Shown in pieces: positions 5,958 through 11,122 of a DNA stretch of 11,122 nucleotides. The DNA lies in NCBI GenBank assembly GCA_035506435.1, contig DATJPK010000150.1, positions 1-11,122 on the forward strand, read 5' to 3'. Position 1 is the stretch's first letter. Every line of letters starts with the position of its first letter. A model generated the notes under the pieces. That model made no database searches. It worked only from the letters and a program-made list of their open reading frames with translations, and had not been told where the DNA came from. The DNA comes from JACTUA01 sp035506435 (lineage in GTDB: Archaea > Halobacteriota > Methanomicrobia > Methanomicrobiales > JACTUA01). The translations under genes and the position numbers were made by a program.

Positions 5958-6977
5958 ATGGAGATGACCCGCGGGAGAAAGGCAGTTCTCGTGCTGCTCC
6001 TCCTCGCCATTGCCGTCGTTGCAGGGATCCTCTGGCAGTGGGTCGACACGATCCCCCTCGGGGTTGCCGTCGCCGTCGTGCTTGACCCGCTGGCGGACAG
6101 GATCGGGAGCAGGATACCCCGTGTGGCTTCGGCGGTGCTCATCACCCTCGCCATCCTCGGCATCACGGTCGCCGGGGTTGCGGTCACCGTCACCGTGATG
6201 CAGGAGAACCTCGCCACGAACGAGGAGTTCCTGATGAAGGCTGCGTCGGGGATCCAGATACTCGCCCCGCAGTTCGCCGGGTTCGGCATCCCCCCGGAGG
6301 CCGTCGGAGAGACCACGGTGAGGATGCAGGGCATCGTGGACGCGGTCGCGAACTTCTGGACGGGCATCTCCCTCACGTCAACCATCTTCTCCCCGAGGAT
6401 ACTCCTCTTCCTCGCCTCACTCTTCCTCGCTCTCTGGGAAGGTGACCATGCCCTCAGGTGGATCCTCATCAGGATCCCACAGGGGTGGCTCACGGGATAC
6501 CACCGGCTCTCAACCGTATCGGTGGATACCCTCCACTCGGTGCTGGTTGTCCACCTCCTGATCGTGGCGATCACCTTCGGACTCTCCCTCCCGTTCTACT
6601 ACGTCCTCGGGTACGGCCATGTCCTCTACCTCTCGCTCACGACCGCTCTCTGCGAGCTTGTCCCTGTCCTCGGGGCGGGTATCCCGATGGTCATCCTCCT
6701 CCTGTACTCCTTTGCCATTGGTGATCTCCGGGGCTTCGCCCTCGTCTTCTTCATCGGGTACCTCGTCGTTGCCCTCCTCCCCGAGCTCTCGATCCGCCCG
6801 ATCCTGATGGGGAGGCGGACGCACCTTTCGCCGTATATCATGTTCTTCGGGTTCCTCGGGGGGATCCTGGTGCTCGGGATCTCGGGCTTCCTCCTCGGGC
6901 CCCTCGCCCTCGCGGCCGGGGTGACGTGGTACCGGCTCAGGAAGGAGGAAAAAGTCCCGTCCGGAAAAGCCGCCTGA
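5958..6977 (+). CDS. AI-2E family (UPF0118) membrane transporter
   Basis: This 339-aa polytopic membrane protein has about seven or eight hydrophobic segments. There are two near the N-terminus (about 8-45, a hairpin ending in a DPLADR turn) and one at about 53-78. A long extracellular-like loop follows (about 79-150), then a run of helices to the end. The C-terminal pattern with E-L-x-P, the LPELSIRPILMGRR loop and GFLLGPLAL is typical of the AI-2E/PerM family. Members were named for autoinducer-2 export, but several act as Na+/H+ or other transporters, so the substrate is undetermined. I chose ATG 5958 because the TATA box lies just upstream and translation from here begins with a positively charged stretch before the first helix. 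The in-frame extension back to 5820 encodes a Pro-rich non-membrane tail overlapping the opposing promoter. The tRNA-Leu follows in the same direction with its own promoter. Confidence 0.88.
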   Translation: MEMTRGRKAVLVLLLLAIAVVAGILWQWVDTIPLGVAVAVVLDPLADRIGSRIPRVASAVLITLAILGITVAGVAVTVTVMQENLATNEEFLMKAASGIQILAPQFAGFGIPPEAVGETTVRMQGIVDAVANFWTGISLTSTIFSPRILLFLASLFLALWEGDHALRWILIRIPQGWLTGYHRLSTVSVDTLHSVLVVHLLIVAITFGLSLPFYYVLGYGHVLYLSLTTALCELVPVLGAGIPMVILLLYSFAIGDLRGFALVFFIGYLVVALLPELSIRPILMGRRTHLSPYIMFFGFLGGILVLGISGFLLGPLALAAGVTWYRLRKEEKVPSGKAA

Positions 6978-7003
6978 TCCGACGGAAACGTGCGAAGGAA
7001 GGG

Positions 7004-7010
7004 ATTTATC
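7004..7010 (+). promoter_or_regulatory. TATA box of tRNA-Leu
   Basis: ATTTATC is centred 29 nt before the first base of the mature tRNA, which would place the transcript start about three bases upstream of it. Confidence 0.5.
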
Positions 7011-7035
7011 GGCCCCTGTCGATGAAGTACGTACT

Positions 7036-7120
7036 GCGAGGGTTGCCAAGCCTGGCCAAAGGCGATGGATTTAGGGTCCATTCCCGAAGGGGTTCACCGG
7101 TTCGAATCCGGTCCCTCGCA
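7036..7120 (+). tRNA. tRNA-Leu (anticodon UAG)
   Basis: The cloverleaf folds completely by eye. The acceptor stem is GCGAGGG with CCCTCGC and discriminator A at 7120, and the D stem is GCC/GGC. The anticodon stem ATGGA/TCCAT holds the loop TTTAGGG with anticodon TAG. A long class II variable arm (CCC/GGG stem) is followed by the T arm ACCGG-TTCGAAT-CCGGT. The long variable arm and discriminator A are as expected for leucine; it would read CUA and related CUN codons. There is no intron, and CCA is not encoded, so it must be added after transcription. Confidence 0.96.
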
Positions 7121-7171
7121 TCTGGTTCCGGGGATTCGAGCCCGCCATAACTCATCGACATTTCCGACAGG

Positions 7172-7185
7172 CCCGATGGATCGGG
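7172..7185. repeat. Short perfect palindrome between tRNA-Leu and the zinc-ribbon membrane gene
   Basis: CCCGAT-GG-ATCGGG has six-base arms. It lies in the 81-bp convergent gap and could form a hairpin in either transcript. No T tract follows, so a terminator role is uncertain. Confidence 0.4.
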
Positions 7186-7201
7186 GTGAGGCGGTGGACG
7201 C

Positions 7202-7510
7202 CTAGTTCAGGTACCGCTTCAGCAGGAACCGGGTGATAAACACCGATAAAACCCCGATGAACACGCTGCTCGCAAGCCGCAGTTCCCAGTCGGCGATATT
7301 GAGTATTGCCCAGACATTCAATGCGGCGGTAAAGGCAACGACGTACACCGTAAAAATGTGCACCTCTTTCGTGAGGTTCAGTATTTCGAGGTGTTCCCGG
7401 AATTCCTGTACCTTGCCTTCGATATTTTTCCCGATATAGGCCCCGCACGATGCACAATAATTTGCCGGATCAGAAACAGGTTTGCCGCAGTTTGAGCAAT
7501 ACTTTTCCAT
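7202..7510 (-). CDS. Zinc-ribbon protein with two transmembrane helices
   Basis: The 102-aa protein starts with a compact zinc ribbon: C5-x2-C8 and C19-x2-C22 in the pattern YCSNCG ... YCASCGAYIG, like the zinc_ribbon_2 type. A charged helix follows (about 30-46). Two hydrophobic helices lie at about 48-70 and 78-98, joined by a short polar turn, and the end is basic (LLKRYLN). The last part may be a 2TM-type domain. Hand counting gives about 52% GC, clearly below the neighbouring genes, which suggests later acquisition or relaxed codon selection. No function is assigned; a membrane-anchored adaptor is a guess. No clear Shine-Dalgarno or TATA box was found upstream, where instead a cluster of inverted repeats lies. 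Confidence 0.85.
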   Translation of the reverse strand: MEKYCSNCGKPVSDPANYCASCGAYIGKNIEGKVQEFREHLEILNLTKEVHIFTVYVVAFTAALNVWAILNIADWELRLASSVFIGVLSVFITRFLLKRYLN

Positions 7511-7540
7511 TACATTTCAATATCCCTGTTTTGCAATGAA

Positions 7541-7650
7541 CCTTCCGGGATGTGATCCCGGACCGGATCTTCCGGGACATCCCGTCGGCCCGGATCCCTG
7601 CCCGTTCCAATCCGGGGTGGCAGCCCGGGGAGGTCCGGTTATCCCTGCCG
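7541..7650. repeat. Cluster of inverted repeats between slipin and zinc-ribbon membrane gene
   Basis: This intergenic stretch contains a perfect hairpin (TCCGGGAT-GTG-ATCCCGGA, 7544-7562) and a second one (CGGGA-CA-TCCCG, 7573-7584). ATCCCTGCC is repeated at 7594 and 7641, and a related ATCCCTG lies at 7522. It sits 3' of slipin and 5' of the zinc-ribbon gene. It may hold the slipin terminator, an operator or RNA structure. Confidence 0.55.
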
Positions 7651-7655
7651 GAAAA

Positions 7656-8600
7656 TTACGGTGCCTGGTAGCCGCCGCCGATCTCCTTCTCCGTCTTTTC
7701 TGCAAGCTTCGTCCTCTCCTTCTTCTCCTCGAGGTTCTGGGCGAGGGCGACGAGGCCCGTGGTGTCCCCGAGGTTCATCGTGTTGAGGGCCGTCGAGGGA
7801 ACGATGATGAGCGTCGGGCTCCCGGTCTTTAACCCCTCGAAAAGCATGTTCATCGCCCTCAGGTGGAGGGCCGTGGGGTTGTCCTGGTAGGTCTTTGCCG
7901 CCTCCTCGAACTTCTGGGCCACCTGCTTCTCGGAGTCCCCGAGGATGATCCGGGCCTGCCGTTCCCGTTCCGCCTGGGCCTGCATCGACATCGCGTTCTG
8001 GAGCTCCTGCGGGATCAGGATATCCCGGATCTCGACGGAGCTGATGTTCACTCCCCATTGCTCGGTGCGCAGGTCGATGATCCCCTGCAGCTCCTTGTCG
8101 AGCTTTGCCCGGTTCTCGAGCATGTCGGCGAGCATCGATTTCCCGATCACCTCACGGAGCGCCGTCTGCGACGCCCATGTGATGGCCGTCTTGTAGTTCT
8201 CGACGGCGAGGGCAGCCTTCTCGGAGTTCACCACCTTCCAGAAGAGTACCGCCTCGACGTCGACCGGCACGGTGTCCTTCGTGAGGGTCTTCTCGGCGGT
8301 AAACGTGGTCGTGATGATCCGCAGGTCGATCCAGTAGGCCACCCGGTCGATGATGGGGATGATCAGGAACGGGCCGGGCCCGTTCAGGCCGAAGTACTTC
8401 CCGAGCCTGAGCACCACGGCCTTCTCCCACTGGTCGGCGACCTTGAATGCCGAGGCGATCACGATGGCAACGATGCCGATCCAGAGGGTCGCCCAGACGG
8501 TCGCCGGGATGTCCATCCCCGAGAGGGTCCATGCCGCCCATCCGCCGGGGATCACGATCAGGAAGAAGATGAGGGTCTGGATTGAGGATGACTTTTCCAT
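7656..8600 (-). CDS. Slipin / stomatin-like SPFH (band 7) membrane protein
   Basis: This is an SPFH-domain protein of 314 aa from ATG 8600. Two hydrophobic segments come first (about residues 8-27 and 34-52). The band-7 domain follows from about 53 to 210, with recognisable features of the stomatin group: VVLRLGKYFG, a GPGPFLIIPIID segment, LR-I-x-T-x-T-F-T-x-E and TKD-x-VPVDVEAVLFWKV. A charged, Ala/Glu/Gln-rich coiled-coil region (about 205-240) then leads to a C-terminal tail. Such proteins oligomerise at the membrane and organise microdomains, often with an NfeD-type partner; no NfeD gene adjoins it here. A TATA box (CCTTATATG on the minus strand, centred 8629) puts the start of transcription near 8603. 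This favours the leaderless ATG 8600 over the in-frame GTG at 8606. Confidence 0.93.
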   Translation of the reverse strand: MEKSSSIQTLIFFLIVIPGGWAAWTLSGMDIPATVWATLWIGIVAIVIASAFKVADQWEKAVVLRLGKYFGLNGPGPFLIIPIIDRVAYWIDLRIITTTFTAEKTLTKDTVPVDVEAVLFWKVVNSEKAALAVENYKTAITWASQTALREVIGKSMLADMLENRAKLDKELQGIIDLRTEQWGVNISSVEIRDILIPQELQNAMSMQAQAERERQARIILGDSEKQVAQKFEEAAKTYQDNPTALHLRAMNMLFEGLKTGSPTLIIVPSTALNTMNLGDTTGLVALAQNLEEKKERTKLAEKTEKEIGGGYQAP

Positions 8601-8625
8601 GGTCACTCCCTATCGCGCTTCACCC

Positions 8626-8633
8626 ATATAAGG
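8626..8633 (-). promoter_or_regulatory. TATA box of slipin
   Basis: CCTTATAT on the minus strand lies 29 nt before ATG 8600. The message would be leaderless or have a leader of about three bases. Confidence 0.6.
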
Positions 8634-8855
8634 AGCTGGCCCGTCGTTGGAGTGCGTCCGGGCTTATCCGGTCAATGCCCCGGTGCGCGATGGGATGATT
8701 TAATGAATGATTTCATGGAACCCGTTTTCCACCATGTGCAAATCTCCGACGGCACGCCGGGTTCACCACCTGCAGGGACCCGGCAGGGGAACAATCTCCC
8801 TATATACACCTGACCAGCACACAGGAAAAGTAGGCACTGTCCAAGACGGTGATAC
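8634..8855 (+). promoter_or_regulatory. kdp upstream region with TATA box and candidate operator
   Basis: There is no convincing gene in this divergent stretch. It contains a TATA box (TATATAC, 8801-8807) whose predicted start near 8829 gives a leader of about 29 nt. The Shine-Dalgarno-like GGTGAT at 8848-8853 lies four bases before GTG 8858. Immediately upstream of the TATA box is an inverted repeat, GCCGGGT (8756-8762) and ACCCGGC (8778-8784). Further up is an AT-rich patch with ATGATTT repeated at 8695 and 8707. The inverted repeat is well placed for a regulator binding near the TATA/BRE, as expected for a potassium-responsive operon; no regulator is identified. Confidence 0.6.
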
Positions 8856-8857
8856 CC

Positions 8858-11122
8858 GTGCTTCGTGAAGCCCTTTTCATGGTAAAGAGGCAACTCAGGC
8901 CGGCCATCGTGCTTTTCCTCCTCCTCACGCTCCTCACGGGTATCCTCTATCCCGTCGTCGTCACCGTCCTCGCCCAGCTGGCATTCCCGGCCCAGGCAGA
9001 GGGGAGCCTCATCGACCATGGAGGGACCATCGCCGGGTCGGCGCTGATCGGGCAACCGTTTACATCGCCGGGATACTTCTGGGGGCGACCTTCCGCAACG
9101 GCGCCGGTTCCTTACAATGCCACTGCCTCCTCGGGTTCGAACCTGGCCCCCTCCAACCCGGTGCTCGTCGATGCCGTCAGGAACAGGGTTGCCACATTGC
9201 ATGCCGTTGATCCGGACAATACCCTGCCTATTCCAGTCGACCTTGTCACCGCGTCGGGAAGCGGCCTCGATCCGGACATCAGCGTCGCCGCCGCCTGGTA
9301 CCAGGTCCCCCGGGTGGCCCGGGAGAGGAACCTGAGCGTGGAGCAGGTGCAGGGACTGGTCGCCGGCCGGGTCGAGGGCCGCCAGTTTGGGATCTTCGGA
9401 GAGTCCCGGGTAAATGTCCTCTCCCTGAACCTCGCCCTCGACGATCTCGCGGCATCCGCACCGGTGACGGGGCAGGTCACCTCCCTGCCAGGGAACGCGG
9501 GCGCGTTCAACGAGACTCCCATCCTGGGCATGAGGGGGACTGACTGGCTCCAGATTATCCTCTTCTTCCTCATCGGTGCGGCACTCATCGTGCCTCTCGG
9601 CGGGTATATGGCGCAGGTCTTCACGGGTGAACCGACCTTTCTCTCGCCCGTCACCGGGCCGCTCGAGCGATGGCTCCTCCGGTCCTCGGGGGTGAAGGAC
9701 GGGGAGGAGATGGACTGGAAGGGGTTTGCGGCAGCCCTCATGGTCTTCTCTGGCATCTGCATCGTCGTGCCCTTCCTCCTCCAGGAGCTCCAGCAGTTCC
9801 TCCCCCTGAACCCTCTCGGTCTCGGCCCGGTCCCCTGGGACCTCTCCCTCAACACCGCGGTGAGCTTCGCCACGAACACGAACTGGCAGTTCTATGTCCC
9901 CGAGACGACGGTGAGTTACCTTACCCAGATGGCGGGACTCGCCGTGCAGAACTTCCTCTCGGCGGCGAAGGGGATGGCCGTCCTCGTCGCCCTCGTCCTC
10001 GCGTTCTCCCGGAAGTCGGCCCTGACCATCGGGAACTTCTGGGTGCTCCTTGTCCGGAGCGTGCTCATCCTCCTCCCCCTGTGCACCATCCTTGCCCTCT
10101 TCCTCGTGTCGCAGGGAAGCGTGCAGACTTTCGGCGGTCCCGTAACGGTCCCGCTCCTCGACCCGGTCCGGGATGCGTCCGGTAACCTGGTCACCACGCA
10201 GCTCATCGCCCGGGGGCCGGCTGCATCGCAGATCGCGGTCAAGATGCTCGGGACGAACGGGGGCGGGTTCTTCAACGCGAACTCGGCGCACCCCTTCGAG
10301 AACCCGACGCCCCTCTCGAACTTCATCGAGAACCTCTCCCTCGTCATCATCGCCGCCGCCCTCTGCTTCACCTTCGGGAAGATGATCGGGTCGCGGCGGA
10401 AGGGGGTCGCCCTCCTCATCGCGATGACCATCCTCTTCCTCCCTCTCGCGGGGATTGCCATCTGGTCGGAGGCAGGAGGCAACCCGGCGTTCGGCGCACT
10501 TGGCATCGACCAGAGCCCCCTGCATGCCCAGCCGGGAGGCAACATGGAAGGAAAGGAGGTGCGGTTCGGGATCGTGGCATCGGCCTTCTGGTCCGTCTCG
10601 ACGACCTCCACTTCCTGCGGGGCGGTGAACTCGATGCACGACTCCTTCATGCCCCTCGCGGGGTTCGTGCAGATGTTTGCCATGCAGCTTGGCGAGGTGG
10701 TGTACGGCGGCGTCGGCTCGGGGCTGTACGGCATGCTCGTCTTCGTGGTCATCGCGATGTTCATCGCCGGGCTGATGGTCGGGAGGACCCCCGAGATCTA
10801 TGGAAAGAAGATCGAGCCGCACGAGATGAAACTCGCGACCATCATCATCCTCGTCCCCATTTTCATCACCCTTACCGCGACGGCCATCGCTGTCCTCAGC
10901 GCACCGGGGACCGCGGCCATCCTCAATCCCGGCCCGCACGGGTTCTCCGAGATCCTGTATGCATTCACCTCGACGCCGCAGAACAACGGGAGCGCCTTTG
11001 CCGGCCTCTCGGCGAACCTCTTCTATACCATCTCGACCGCGATAGCGATGTTCCTCGGGCGGTACCTCGTCGCCATCCTCACCCTCGCCCTTGCAGGGTC
11101 TTTTGCGGGGAAGAGGATCGTG
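8858..11122 (+). CDS. KdpC-KdpA fusion of the K+-transporting ATPase (3' partial)
   Basis: A single frame of 755 codons runs from GTG 8858 to the window edge with no stop. Residues 1-197 are a full KdpC: a membrane helix at about 15-43, GRPSAT at 76-81, the VTASGSGLD segment at 130-138, NLSVEQ at 158-163, and the usual ending VNVLSLNLALDDL. A linker of about 27 residues (198-224) leads straight into KdpA from about 225 (MRGTDWLQII), which continues for about 530 residues. All four filter segments of the SKT-type channel subunit are present: TNTNWQ (339-344), GTNGGGFFNAN (465-475), TSTSCGA (583-589) and NNGSAFAGL (709-717). Compared with E. coli KdpA roughly 50 C-terminal residues lie beyond the window. 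KdpA selects and passes K+; KdpC stabilises the complex from outside; the ATPase KdpB must be encoded elsewhere, probably downstream. No Shine-Dalgarno precedes internal ATG 9530. An in-frame stop at 8831 bounds the 5' side. Confidence 0.93.
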   Translation, partial: MLREALFMVKRQLRPAIVLFLLLTLLTGILYPVVVTVLAQLAFPAQAEGSLIDHGGTIAGSALIGQPFTSPGYFWGRPSATAPVPYNATASSGSNLAPSNPVLVDAVRNRVATLHAVDPDNTLPIPVDLVTASGSGLDPDISVAAAWYQVPRVARERNLSVEQVQGLVAGRVEGRQFGIFGESRVNVLSLNLALDDLAASAPVTGQVTSLPGNAGAFNETPILGMRGTDWLQIILFFLIGAALIVPLGGYMAQVFTGEPTFLSPVTGPLERWLLRSSGVKDGEEMDWKGFAAALMVFSGICIVVPFLLQELQQFLPLNPLGLGPVPWDLSLNTAVSFATNTNWQFYVPETTVSYLTQMAGLAVQNFLSAAKGMAVLVALVLAFSRKSALTIGNFWVLLVRSVLILLPLCTILALFLVSQGSVQTFGGPVTVPLLDPVRDASGNLVTTQLIARGPAASQIAVKMLGTNGGGFFNANSAHPFENPTPLSNFIENLSLVIIAAALCFTFGKMIGSRRKGVALLIAMTILFLPLAGIAIWSEAGGNPAFGALGIDQSPLHAQPGGNMEGKEVRFGIVASAFWSVSTTSTSCGAVNSMHDSFMPLAGFVQMFAMQLGEVVYGGVGSGLYGMLVFVVIAMFIAGLMVGRTPEIYGKKIEPHEMKLATIIILVPIFITLTATAIAVLSAPGTAAILNPGPHGFSEILYAFTSTPQNNGSAFAGLSANLFYTISTAIAMFLGRYLVAILTLALAGSFAGKRIV

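Noticed and set aside
7541..7650. Inverted-repeat cluster as a CRISPR or IS end
   Set aside because: The units are short, irregularly spaced and not accompanied by cas or transposase genes; more likely hairpins or operator sites.
8703..8813. 36-codon ORF upstream of kdp as a possible KdpF
   Set aside because: It contains no hydrophobic helix, overlaps the kdp TATA box and inverted repeat, and resembles no known small subunit.
8672..10939. Very long open frame on the minus strand opposite kdpC-kdpA
   Set aside because: Its translation is a monotonous Glu/Asp/Gly/Arg/His-rich string without any domain, as expected opposite a GC-rich gene; the plus strand encodes clear KdpC and KdpA.
1..11122. 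CRISPR arrays, insertion sequences or prophage genes
   Set aside because: No regularly spaced repeats, transposase or integrase motifs were seen on either strand.

Overview
This window is chromosomal DNA of a euryarchaeon with a GC-rich genome. It carries an archaeal CPSF1-type termination nuclease next to a proteasome beta subunit, an archaeal Sec61-beta (SecG), a DUF1922 zinc ribbon and a tRNA gene without an encoded CCA. Most promoters are TATA-type boxes centred about 26-31 nt before the start codon, which implies leaderless or nearly leaderless mRNAs. The overall gene flavour suggests a methanogen of the Methanomicrobiales type. That assignment is inference and no marker here proves it.

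Layout. At 1-48 lies the probable 3' end of a plus-strand gene. From 94 to 5090 five genes are on the minus strand: aCPSF1/FttA and upstream psmB (a likely operon), a four-CBS-domain protein whose start overlaps the stop of a UspA-type stress protein, and a short amidohydrolase. A 44-bp divergent gap separates the amidohydrolase from a 52-aa SecG/Sec61-beta gene. Then come a DUF1922 zinc ribbon (plus) and a 49-aa double zinc ribbon (minus), whose stop codons face each other with one base between. An AI-2E-family membrane protein (plus) and tRNA-Leu(UAG) follow. Convergent to these are a zinc-ribbon/two-TM protein of clearly lower GC and a slipin (SPFH/band 7) gene, both on the minus strand.

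The last 2.3 kb is the most notable part. One uninterrupted reading frame from GTG 8858 to the window edge encodes a complete KdpC followed, without a stop codon, by KdpA. Normally these are two subunits of the KdpFABC potassium pump, in the order A-B-C. Here they form one polypeptide in the order C-A. The fusion makes topological sense, because the KdpC C-terminus and the KdpA N-terminus both lie outside the membrane. All four KdpA selectivity-filter segments are intact. An inverted repeat directly upstream of the TATA box is a candidate kdp operator.

Functionally the window combines RNA 3'-end formation (aCPSF1), protein turnover (PsmB), protein export (SecG), adenylate or stress sensing (CBS, Usp), membrane organisation (slipin) and high-affinity K+ uptake (Kdp).
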